Part shown: piece by piece, positions 43,078 through 51,094 of the stretch
Numbering within the stretch: the first letter of the stretch is position 1
Layout: every line of letters starts with the position of its first letter
Source: an uncultured Oscillospiraceae bacterium
Lineage (GTDB): Bacteria; Bacillota; Clostridia; Oscillospirales; Oscillospiraceae
Reading direction: 5' to 3'
Assembly: GCA_934561175.1 (NCBI GenBank)
Contig: CAKTFW010000001.1
Span: 75,317 to 139,316 of the forward strand
DNA length: 64,000 bases
Position numbers and translations under genes: made by a program
Notes under the pieces: generated by a model
Told to the model about the DNA's origin: nothing
The model's input: only the letters and a program-made list of their open reading frames with translations
Databases searched by the model: none

Positions 43078-43229
43078 TTTTAATCGTCTCTTTCATTTGT
43101 TTACCGGCAAATTTTCATTTTTTACCGGTGTTTAGTTGAAATGGCTTCAAATTTTTGTTATGGTAACAATAGAATATGATTTCGTATGCCGCACCTGGCG
43201 GAATACGGTATAATTAGAGGTGAGATGTT

Positions 43230-44441
43230 ATGTCTGATAGACTTCAAGTGAATATGTTAGGTGGTTTTTCCATTCATTGGAACGAGAAAAGTCTGGATGA
43301 CAACAGCAATCGGATGCGGAAGGTTTGGCTTCTACTGGCCTACCTGATCTACACCCGAAACAACAAATCTGCACAGCAGAATTATCCCGCACTGTTTCAA
43401 GATGGCGACAACGCCGAAGCGGGCGATTCTACCGGGCGCCTGAAAGCGTTGCTCTACCGTGTACGCGGTATGCTTAATCAGCTGTGGGACGGCGCAGGCC
43501 ATCAATTGATCCTTCATCAAAACGGCCATTACAGCTGGAATACCAATATTCCGCTGCAGCTGGATGTGGAAGAATTTGACCAGCTCTGTGCCAAAATCGG
43601 TAACACCAAAGACGACGATACCTGCCTGAATCTGTGCCTGCAGGCACTGTCCCTTTACCGTGGCGACTTGCTGCCGAAGCTCGCAATGGAATCTTGGGTC
43701 ATGCCAATCTCGGTTTATTATCACCAGCTATATCTCAACACCGCGGAACGGGCGCTTTCCCTGCTGGAAGAACGAACGCAGTGGAAAGAGGTTGCAGAAA
43801 TCGCGCTCCAGGCGTTAAAGTTGGAACCGTACAGTGAAAGTCTCTATCAGCATCTGATGCGGAGCCGTCTCGCTATGGGCGACCGTACCGGAACCGTCGC
43901 CGCCTACGAAGAACTCAGCGAACTGCTCTTCTCTGTTTTTGGTATCATGCCCTCTGAAGAAAGCCGCCAGCTTTATCGGAAAGCTTCGCAGGAAATCAAC
44001 AGCAGCGCCATTCCTATTGCCGCGGTGCGAGAGCAGCTGAAGGAGCCTTCCGGCGCCAAGGGCGCTGTCTTCTGTGATTACGATTTTTTCAAACTACTCT
44101 ATCAGGTGCAGGCTCGCGCCATTATCCGCAGCGGAGAAGTCATCCATATCGCACTGCTTTCTCTCCATGGTTATGGGCAGAAGGCGCTTTCCCGCCGCAG
44201 TCTGGATCTCGCAATGGCAAATCTACGGCAAGTTGTGCTGGATCATCTGCGACAGGGCGATGTTGTAACCCAGTGCAGCCCTTCCCAGTTTGTTCTGATG
44301 CTGCCGCAAGCCAACTACGAAAACAGCTGCGCCGTCTGCCAGCGCTTGATCCGCATCTTCAACCGGGAATATCCGCACTCCCCCGCAACCATCCGCTGCA
44401 GTGTACATCCTCTGGAACCCATGACACCGGAGGCCTTCTGA
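43230..44441 (+). CDS. BTAD-family regulator with a degenerate GGDEF-like C-terminus
   Basis: A 403-aa protein. Residues 1-95 are an OmpR-type winged helix, beginning LQVNMLGGFSIHWNEK. Residues about 105-255 are a bacterial transcriptional activation domain built of TPR-like helices (DVEEFDQL onward, ERALSLLEERTQWKEV). Residues about 285-395 look like a GGDEF domain whose signature has become QCSPSQFVLMLP, so it cannot make c-di-GMP but may bind nucleotide. It lies between the transglutaminase and the sortase and could regulate the surface genes. No targets are shown. Confidence 0.75.
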   Translation: MSDRLQVNMLGGFSIHWNEKSLDDNSNRMRKVWLLLAYLIYTRNNKSAQQNYPALFQDGDNAEAGDSTGRLKALLYRVRGMLNQLWDGAGHQLILHQNGHYSWNTNIPLQLDVEEFDQLCAKIGNTKDDDTCLNLCLQALSLYRGDLLPKLAMESWVMPISVYYHQLYLNTAERALSLLEERTQWKEVAEIALQALKLEPYSESLYQHLMRSRLAMGDRTGTVAAYEELSELLFSVFGIMPSEESRQLYRKASQEINSSAIPIAAVREQLKEPSGAKGAVFCDYDFFKLLYQVQARAIIRSGEVIHIALLSLHGYGQKALSRRSLDLAMANLRQVVLDHLRQGDVVTQCSPSQFVLMLPQANYENSCAVCQRLIRIFNREYPHSPATIRCSVHPLEPMTPEAF

Positions 44442-44452
44442 TTTTGTCAATT

Positions 44453-44482
44453 GTACCGGCCTCTACGGGGGCCGGTACTTTT
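44453..44482. terminator. Shared terminator between the regulator and the sortase
   Basis: A 9-bp stem GTACCGGCC/GGCCGGTAC (44453-44461 with 44470-44478) followed by TTTTATTG, between converging genes. Confidence 0.8.
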
Positions 44483-45305
44483 ATTGTTCCCGTGCACAGC
44501 AGTCAATCAGAACCGCCTGCACCACCCAGCGGAAATTGTAATTTCCCTTGCCTGTGCAGGTAGAAAGCGTGAGAATCTTGTCCTCCGTAGTCGGCACCAC
44601 ATCACTTTTCAGCACCGAGCTGTTGATAAAATGCGCCAGTGCCTCCTGCTTGGTCTGTTCCTCTTTGATATACAGGCGATAAGTATTGCTGCGCACCGGT
44701 GCCTCATAGGCGGAAAAAACCTGGTATCTGCGAACATCCTGTTCTGTGACAATGTAGATATAGGGATGCGCCTCCAAATAGTCGGGATCCTCATACTTTC
44801 GCAGGCCGCCAAACATCGAACCGTCGTTCATGCGGTGACCATAGATAATCGTATTAAAATCCTGGAAATCCGGGCTGCTTTTACACTCCAAAAAAATGCT
44901 GCCGCTGCTATTATACACCCCATTCCACGCTTTGGTCAAATAGGTTTCATTATCTGATGTCTGCAGCAATGGGTAAGAGATCACGGTATCCGGAATGCAG
45001 ATCCAGCCCAGCACCTCTGCATTGATGGTCTGCAGCGCATCCAGCTCCAGCCCTGTCAGGCATTGCATCACTTCATCCGGAAGCGCTTGCTGCGGTACCT
45101 CCGGCAGCTCCGCCAACGGGATGGAAGGCTCCGGCAACTCCTCCAGCACTTCATCGCCGATTGCAGCCCCGGCAAGTGTTTGCGCCTGCCGCCCGGCGTT
45201 TTCTGCCGCAGCAGAATCCATCTGATGTTTTGCGATCAGGCAGCCGCTGACCAAAAACAGCGCTACCAGAAGAAGTCCTGCGCCTCTTCGAATCATTTGC
45301 TTCAT
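44481..45305 (-). CDS. Sortase (class B-like)
   Basis: A 274-aa membrane-anchored transpeptidase. The N-terminal helix is residues 8-25. The core has the catalytic His in TIIYGHRMNDGSMFGGL near residue 155, the Cys in LTLSTCTGKGN near residue 245 and the Arg in NFRWVV. TLSTC with YGHRM resembles class B sortases. It links proteins carrying an LPxTG-type signal to the wall. GAGGAGGG selects ATG 45305. The obvious substrate is the VPKTG protein encoded just upstream, after a terminator. Confidence 0.9.
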   Translation of the reverse strand: MKQMIRRGAGLLLVALFLVSGCLIAKHQMDSAAAENAGRQAQTLAGAAIGDEVLEELPEPSIPLAELPEVPQQALPDEVMQCLTGLELDALQTINAEVLGWICIPDTVISYPLLQTSDNETYLTKAWNGVYNSSGSIFLECKSSPDFQDFNTIIYGHRMNDGSMFGGLRKYEDPDYLEAHPYIYIVTEQDVRRYQVFSAYEAPVRSNTYRLYIKEEQTKQEALAHFINSSVLKSDVVPTTEDKILTLSTCTGKGNYNFRWVVQAVLIDCCAREQ

Positions 45306-45335
45306 CTGCCGCCCTCCTCGCTTATTTTCAAAATC

Positions 45336-45344
45336 AGTATACCA
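45336..45344 (-). promoter_or_regulatory. Extended -10 promoter of the sortase gene
   Basis: Minus-strand TGGTATACT about 30 bases before the start. It lets the sortase be expressed independently of the terminator at 45400-45438. Confidence 0.55.
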
Positions 45345-45399
45345 TCCGTCAGTAATAAAACAGGTGATATTTCCCGTTTTTACAAACATTATTGAAAGC

Positions 45400-45438
45400 A
45401 AAAAGCGACCCTGTGGAATTCCACAGGGTCGCTTTTTT
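45400..45438. terminator. Terminator between the adhesin and the sortase
   Basis: A perfect palindrome (AAAAAGCGACCCTGTGGAA and mirror) with T runs on both sides, 40 bases past the adhesin stop. Confidence 0.93.
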
Positions 45439-45479
45439 AAGGTTTATGGATCATCATCCAAAACACTGTTTCAAGAAAC

Positions 45480-48400
45480 TTACGCTTCCTCTTTCCGCTT
45501 TTTCCCAGTCAGTGCCAGGACAATGAGGCCAGCACCGGACAGGCAGCACAGCGCGTAGTAGAGCGCCAGGGAATCGCCCGTCTTCGGGACATCGGCCAGC
45601 GGAATTGCTTCGTCCGGGATCTCTGCGGTCGGGACTTCCTCATCCGGAAGGTCGGTCATCGGTACATCTTCATCGGGGAGGTCAGTCGTCGGAACATCGT
45701 CGTCGGGAATTTCCTCAGTCGGGCCAGGACCCGGCTTCGGCGGATTGATGGGGCCATCATCATCATCGTCCGAAGAAGAACCCGTGCTGCGGTCATAAAT
45801 CAGCGTGATCCGTTCGACCGTGTCGGCGTTCAGCGTGATGTCCGCCGTGATGGAGGTGAAGCGATAGGTCAGGCCATTGCCACTGTAAGTCGGAATGCGC
45901 TCAATGCTGTCGCCCTTTACAACATCTCCAACCAGGCCGCTGCCCTGCTGTGTCGTCCGGCCGTCTTCCGAATTGTTGGTGCGGTAGACATGAACGATCT
46001 CATAGGATGCGGTGGCACGGATGTAATTCAGGATAATGACATTTTCGCCATTTGCCTTGACCGTGATCGTCTTGTTTTCCGGCGTGGCGGAATGGAACAC
46101 ATATCCCTTCTCTACCCGCTCGGCTGCCGTGTAGCTGCTCTCTTCTTCAACGCCGGAAATGGTCTCCTGGTATACGCTCAGCGGATCAGCGCCCGCAGCG
46201 ATTGCAGCTTCATCCTGGTAATAGTTGTGAATGACCTTCACATCGACCTGGCTGCGCTGGAGATGCTTCTCATAGGTAAACACCAGGTTGTTCTGACCCT
46301 CGGCCAGCTGAATGGTATACGGTGCTGCCAGCGGTGTGCCATTGTAGGTGACACCGGTCAGCGTGTAGTCATTGGGTTCCGGGCTGCCCGTAATGGAGGT
46401 GCTGACAAAGCCCGTGCCGGTCGTCGGTTCCGGTTTGGAGGTGGAAATCAGCTTGCCATTCCAGTCATAGGTGTAATACTCATGCGCAATGCTGTAGAAC
46501 GCCTTGACGCTGTGGTCCTCGGTCTTGCTGTAATAGAAGTCCACAACCGTGGAGGTTCCGACTGTGGTCACAACAACATCTGCATCTACTGTCGCAGCAG
46601 TGCCGTTGACGGTTGCGCGATCCAGCGTGAAGCCATTGCGGACTGCAGCTACCGCATAACGCTCGCCCAGATACTTGGAAACCGGTGTGCCCAAAACATC
46701 GTCCGTCTCGGAGGTCTCAGTGCCGTCCAACGCGATGGTCTTGGTCGTGTAGTGGTGGTTCACTTTCACGGAGCCCTGTTCCAGCGGGATGTATTTCTCA
46801 TGGACAAAGGTCCAGTGATTGCCATCCTCCGCCAGAGTCTGGGTCGTCGACGGGTTGGATGCCAGCGGGGTGAAGCCATCGCGGTTGCCCGCATCCAGCA
46901 TCACCGTCTGATTCACATAGGCGTCGATTGTGCTGCCGGTCTCGGTCTCTACGACCGGGTCGCCATAGGTCGCAGCACCATTTGCATCGATCTTCATGGT
47001 GTAGGTGCGGTACTCGTGATCCACCTGATAGGTGGTATTCTGCAGATCGCTGTCATTGCGCTCATAATAGATCACAATCGTTGCATTTGCGCCGGGCTGC
47101 AGAATCACAGGATTCAGGACCTCATCGCTGGAAGTACGCTGATAAGTGTACTCCCCATAGGTGCACTGTTCCATCGGTGTGAACGAATCGCCTGCACGCA
47201 GGGTCTCGCCTTCTGCCGGGAACTGCTTTGTATCGGTACCGTCATCCTGCTCGATTGTCTTTACCTGGCCGCCCACAATGGTCGTCAGTTTGGTCTTGTA
47301 GACATGCTGAACGGTGATCGAAGCCTCTGCACGCTCATCCGCGGTCTTATCGCGGTCATAGTAGAGGTTCAGTTCTGTATCCGTGCCGCCGATACCGGTG
47401 TCTTTGCTGTCCTGTGCGTTAAACACATAGCCGGTGCCCCAGCTCTCCTGCGGCGCGGTGTAGCTCTGGCCCACATACAGCTCTACCGGATTCTTGCTGC
47501 CATCAATCTGATGGTCTACCGTTTCCCGACGCTCTGTCTTTGTGCCCGTCACAACGGTCGTCTCTTCGCCGGTTTCGGGATCCGTAACGGTCTCTGTCTC
47601 TTCCACCGTAACCTCGGTGTAGGTCCGCCAGATGTGGTTCACAATCAGTGTGGTCTTCTCCGGCTGAACCTGCAGCGTATAGTACAGGTCGATCGTCACA
47701 TCGCCGGTCAGCGCATCAATATGCAGCTTCGCAGCATTGCCGCCGTCAGAGACATAAGTATCGTCTTTGTAGCGATTGATTTCTGTTGCCTGGAAAGATT
47801 CGCCCACATACGCGGTCTCTGTCGTGGTATTGCCCTTGACATTGTCCGGAGAAACGGTTGTCACCAACTTGCCGTCTTCAATCGAAGTGGTGGTCTTGGT
47901 GTAGTAGTGGTTTACCGTAACGGAAACCTGCTGACGGTTGTCAACAATCTTATCGAAGTACAGGGTGCGGATATTATCCTCAGCCTTTTCCTTCACAACA
48001 AAGCTCAGGGTGCCGTTGGACTGTAGCAGCGCCTGATAGTCGCCCTTCTCCGTATTCAGGGTGTAACCCTCGTGCAGCGGCGAAGTGCTGACATTGAACA
48101 CGGTGGTTGCGCGGACTTCGCCAGCCATTTCTGCAGTTTCCGTAAAGCTGCCGGTCTCGGTCAGCACATACTTGCCATTCTGCAGCTCATAGCCGTAGGT
48201 CGTGTAAACATGCTTAACCTCAGCGCTGGTGACAACACGCTGATCCATAACGCGGGTGTAGTAGAGATCCACCTGGTTGTCGCCCTGCGCTGTCACAGTG
48301 ATCGTCTCATTGGGGTCAGCCTTCTCCAGTTCGTAAGAAGCGCCGCCAAATGTGGTCTCTTGCTGCGCCGTGAAGGAGCTGCCAACAACACAGTACTCCG

Positions 48401-50306
48401 TGCTCGTCTTATCCGGCTTTTCCGGGTAAGTGCCATTTTCGGTACTGCCGTCCGGTCGGATGATATCGGTTTTATAATAGTGGTTTACCGTGACCAGCTC
48501 GGTGTCCAGCTCGTAGTACAGGCGCATCACATTTTCGCCGGTCGGCGTAATCTCCATCTCAGTGTAACCGGATGCGAAGTGGTAATGCTTGCCGTTGTAC
48601 TTGGTCTCATAGCCAGCCGGAGCGCTGACAGTCGTCCAGTATTTTACGGCATCCATCGTCTTGCTGTCGTCCAGAGTATAGGTAGGCTGCGCAGCATTGA
48701 TGGAAGACGCATCCTGGAGATAGTATTCCACACGCCATGCGGTCTGGGGAACCGTGCCGCAGACGCCGGGCACCAGGAATGCAATCTGTTTGCTCTCGCC
48801 GTTCTCCTGCGGAATATTCAGGCTGGTGTAGCCGTTTGCAGGATAGTACTTGGTGCTGCCGTCCTCGTTCTTCTCCCGGAAGCCGTTGGCGGTCGTATCC
48901 AGCACAATCGGATAAGTAATGGTATAGGTGTAGGTCGTCGTATTCCCGGAAACTTTTTTCTCTGCATTTTCCGGATCCAGCGTCCAGGTCAGCGTACCGT
49001 CGTTCGCGCGGACGCCGGTCAGGCCGCTCACATCGCCCAGGACAATATAGGCGCCCATCGGGTCGGTCACAGTTGTGCCTGCGCCGGTGTTGCCGTTCTT
49101 CTCAATCTCTGCTGCGATTGCCTTCAGTGCTTCTCCCAGCTCGCTCACGCTGTTGGCGTTGAACGCCTTGTCGGAAGTGCTGGCAATCTCGTCGCGCAGG
49201 AAGTTGCCGACGGTTACCTCGTATCCCTTCTGGAACTGCTTGGTGTTGGAAGTGTCGCAGAAAGAAACACTCTCGCCATTATAGTAACCGCGGCCCGTCG
49301 GGCAGTTATTGTTCCACCGACCGGTGTGCTCCGATTTGGCTCTGCCGCAATTTCTGCAGCGCTCCACAGTGATGTGCTGATCTTTGGTCTTCCCGCAGTT
49401 CTTGCACTTGTCATTATCCTTATAGCAGACATTGTTCTCTGCTGCAAGGCAAACCGTGTAGAGATCTGCGCCGCTGGCCTTGATGGCGTCTGCCTCGGCC
49501 TTGGCCGCATCGTTGTTCTCTTTGCTGCCGCTGCTGCCGCTGCCCACTACTTCTGTATAGGTGTATTCCTCATCGTTCCACCAGTCATACCCTGTTTTGG
49601 TTTCGTTGCGGAAGGTCGGAACACCGTCGGTAAGCAGCACAACATTCTTCTGCTCATTTTCATTCTGGCGGGCGTTCAGCTGTTTCGCCGCGGCCTCTAA
49701 ACCTGCATCCAGGTTGGTGCCACCGGTATCGCCGCTGTGCGGCGCCTTCAGGTTCTCCAGGTAATTGTACACGGTGTCATAGCTGTTCTTGCCGGGGCCG
49801 CCTGCCACATTGACCCATTCCTGATCCACACCGCTATTGGTGCCGAACCAGACAACGGACAGCCACTGCTTGGCGTTCTCATCGTTACCGGCGTAGCTCT
49901 GCAGGAACTGCTTCGCCACCTGCTTGGCGGCATCCATCCGGGTGCCATAGTCGCCGAGCCGATTCTCCACCATGGAGTTCGACAGGTCGATCACCAGAAC
50001 GGTTGCCGATGCGGGATGCGATGTCACAATGGTCTGCGAGGTCTGAACCTGCAGCGTCACATCAAAGGTATTCTCGCCAGTCTGGCGGATTGTCTTACTG
50101 AGTGTGTAGCCATCTTCGGTCACAATGCCGTCCGTGCTCTCTGACGGGGTGGCAACACCGTCGCTGTCTACCGCGAAGTAGCCGTCCATCACCTGATCGG
50201 TGTAAGCGGCGAAGACACTGATGTGCAGAAGGCTCACCATCATGACCAGTGCCAGGAAGAGGGCGGTTCCTCTTCGTCCAAGGTTTTTGAATGTACTCTT
50301 TGCCAT
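45480..50306 (-). CDS. Large sortase-anchored adhesin: VWA domain, ten MucBP-like repeats, VPKTG signal
   Basis: A 1608-aa cell-wall protein. The signal peptide ends near residue 34. A von Willebrand A domain (about 100-390) has the metal motif DLSNS at 107-111, a Thr loop GGTNLDAG and LLTDGVPT. Inserted in it is a Cys-rich stretch (284-350) with CKNCGKTKDQH and CRNCGRAKSEH. Residues about 640-1500 hold ten repeats, each beginning with a V-x-H-x-Y-x-T strand (VNHYYKT, VKHVYTTYG, VQHVYKTK and others), resembling mucin-binding repeats. A Pro/Asp-rich wall spacer precedes VPKTGD, a hydrophobic helix and GKKRKEEA. ATG 50306 follows the SD AGAGGAGA. A c-di-GMP-I riboswitch controls it. Confidence 0.92.
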   Translation of the reverse strand: MAKSTFKNLGRRGTALFLALVMMVSLLHISVFAAYTDQVMDGYFAVDSDGVATPSESTDGIVTEDGYTLSKTIRQTGENTFDVTLQVQTSQTIVTSHPASATVLVIDLSNSMVENRLGDYGTRMDAAKQVAKQFLQSYAGNDENAKQWLSVVWFGTNSGVDQEWVNVAGGPGKNSYDTVYNYLENLKAPHSGDTGGTNLDAGLEAAAKQLNARQNENEQKNVVLLTDGVPTFRNETKTGYDWWNDEEYTYTEVVGSGSSGSKENNDAAKAEADAIKASGADLYTVCLAAENNVCYKDNDKCKNCGKTKDQHITVERCRNCGRAKSEHTGRWNNNCPTGRGYYNGESVSFCDTSNTKQFQKGYEVTVGNFLRDEIASTSDKAFNANSVSELGEALKAIAAEIEKNGNTGAGTTVTDPMGAYIVLGDVSGLTGVRANDGTLTWTLDPENAEKKVSGNTTTYTYTITYPIVLDTTANGFREKNEDGSTKYYPANGYTSLNIPQENGESKQIAFLVPGVCGTVPQTAWRVEYYLQDASSINAAQPTYTLDDSKTMDAVKYWTTVSAPAGYETKYNGKHYHFASGYTEMEITPTGENVMRLYYELDTELVTVNHYYKTDIIRPDGSTENGTYPEKPDKTSTEYCVVGSSFTAQQETTFGGASYELEKADPNETITVTAQGDNQVDLYYTRVMDQRVVTSAEVKHVYTTYGYELQNGKYVLTETGSFTETAEMAGEVRATTVFNVSTSPLHEGYTLNTEKGDYQALLQSNGTLSFVVKEKAEDNIRTLYFDKIVDNRQQVSVTVNHYYTKTTTSIEDGKLVTTVSPDNVKGNTTTETAYVGESFQATEINRYKDDTYVSDGGNAAKLHIDALTGDVTIDLYYTLQVQPEKTTLIVNHIWRTYTEVTVEETETVTDPETGEETTVVTGTKTERRETVDHQIDGSKNPVELYVGQSYTAPQESWGTGYVFNAQDSKDTGIGGTDTELNLYYDRDKTADERAEASITVQHVYKTKLTTIVGGQVKTIEQDDGTDTKQFPAEGETLRAGDSFTPMEQCTYGEYTYQRTSSDEVLNPVILQPGANATIVIYYERNDSDLQNTTYQVDHEYRTYTMKIDANGAATYGDPVVETETGSTIDAYVNQTVMLDAGNRDGFTPLASNPSTTQTLAEDGNHWTFVHEKYIPLEQGSVKVNHHYTTKTIALDGTETSETDDVLGTPVSKYLGERYAVAAVRNGFTLDRATVNGTAATVDADVVVTTVGTSTVVDFYYSKTEDHSVKAFYSIAHEYYTYDWNGKLISTSKPEPTTGTGFVSTSITGSPEPNDYTLTGVTYNGTPLAAPYTIQLAEGQNNLVFTYEKHLQRSQVDVKVIHNYYQDEAAIAAGADPLSVYQETISGVEEESSYTAAERVEKGYVFHSATPENKTITVKANGENVIILNYIRATASYEIVHVYRTNNSEDGRTTQQGSGLVGDVVKGDSIERIPTYSGNGLTYRFTSITADITLNADTVERITLIYDRSTGSSSDDDDDGPINPPKPGPGPTEEIPDDDVPTTDLPDEDVPMTDLPDEEVPTAEIPDEAIPLADVPKTGDSLALYYALCCLSGAGLIVLALTGKKRKEEA

Positions 50307-50334
50307 TATTTCGTCTCCTCTCTCATTTTGGCGG

Positions 50335-50431
50335 CGAAATATCGGCAGCCGCGCCGGCATAGCTTCTGGAGCCTTAGCCCGCTCGCTTTGCGTCCCGCCC
50401 TTTTGAGCGGTTTGCCATTTTTCAATATTTC
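50335..50431 (-). ncRNA. Cyclic di-GMP-I riboswitch (GEMM) upstream of the adhesin
   Basis: The minus-strand leader has GGCAAACC, a hairpin ending GGGCGG, GGGACGCAAAGC, GGGCTAA, and a distal arm ending GGCTGCC; GGCA/TGCC closes the core (50344-50416). An outer helix can form between GAAATAT (50425-50431) and ATATTTC (50336-50342). The same TATTTCG strand (50335-50341) can instead pair with CGAAATA (50307-50313), immediately before the start codon, with the SD in the loop. These are mutually exclusive. Ligand binding would therefore free the SD: an ON switch by inference. Confidence 0.88.
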
Positions 50432-50480
50432 TGTGATTTTAGATCCACACCATCTCAACCTATGCCGGATGATGCTGTAA

Positions 50481-50891
50481 TCAGGGAAGGCTCAGCGCGC
50501 TGTCCATCAGGAAGATCAGCTCCAGAACGCTGCGGAAGCTCTGCTCGCGCTTTCCTTCCATCCAGGTGACGGAGCCCTGCCAGCTCGCATTCTGCCGGAA
50601 CAGAATCCGCACCGCGAAGGTTGCCTTCGCACCTGTCAGGATTTCCTGCCCCGGCGTCTTTGCCGCGGGCTTTGGCACCGGTGCAAAGGACCGCGTTGCC
50701 GTAAACGACTGTGGAAAATCCATAGTGTTTAAAGTCTGTTCCATCTCCAGTAAAAATTGCGTCATGCTTCCAAACGCTTTTCCCTCCGTCAGATAAGGGT
50801 TATAGAACCGACCGCGGAAGATGCGCTCTTCATAGGAATCCACGCAAACAATCGTTGTCCGGTACTCTTCCCCCACTACCTTAAATGCCAT
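50481..50891 (-). CDS. Hypothetical protein with conserved ends
   Basis: A 136-aa soluble protein that I do not recognise. It opens MAFKVVGEEYRTTIVCVDSY and closes with WQGSVTWMEGKREQSFRSVL then ELIFLMDSALSLP. The middle is Pro/Ala-rich (PVPKPAAKTPG). I recall similar endings in uncharacterised clostridial proteins but have not searched. No membrane helix or signal peptide. It lies upstream of the adhesin riboswitch and diverges from the c-di-GMP enzyme gene, so a link to the surface circuit is possible. Start ATG 50891 fits a GGTGGCTGG-type weak SD. Confidence 0.6.
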   Translation of the reverse strand: MAFKVVGEEYRTTIVCVDSYEERIFRGRFYNPYLTEGKAFGSMTQFLLEMEQTLNTMDFPQSFTATRSFAPVPKPAAKTPGQEILTGAKATFAVRILFRQNASWQGSVTWMEGKREQSFRSVLELIFLMDSALSLP

Positions 50892-51034
50892 CCAGCCACC
50901 ACCTTTCTGCAATGTGAGGGGTCTGTTTCCTTGTACATTTTCTTTTTGTAGTTTTTTTATAACACGGCGTGGTCACAAAATTGGTTGCATTTCCAAAAAT
51001 GGCATTCATTTCTTAAAAATTGCTTAAATTTTCC

Positions 51035-51063
51035 TTGTGTCCCGTCCGCTTCCTCATTATAAT
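51035..51063 (+). promoter_or_regulatory. Promoter of the c-di-GMP enzyme gene
   Basis: TTGTGT (51035-51040), a 17-base spacer and perfect TATAAT (51058-51063), 30 bases before the start codon; the SD CGGAGGG follows. Confidence 0.75.
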
Positions 51064-51094
51064 AGAATTGTAGCAGCAAACGGAGGGAACAAGT

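Noticed and set aside
45600..45740. Pro/Asp-rich repeats near the end of the adhesin considered as a DNA repeat or CRISPR-like array
   Set aside because: They encode the wall-spanning spacer in frame with VPKTG; repeat units are imperfect and lack spacers.
45990..49700. Long plus-strand frames opposite the adhesin (678 and 542 codons)
   Set aside because: They arise from codon bias of the repeats; no SD, promoter or known domain supports them.
50307..50360. In-frame ATG extending the adhesin upstream
   Set aside because: That stretch is the riboswitch 3' arm and SD region; the signal peptide and SD fit ATG 50306.
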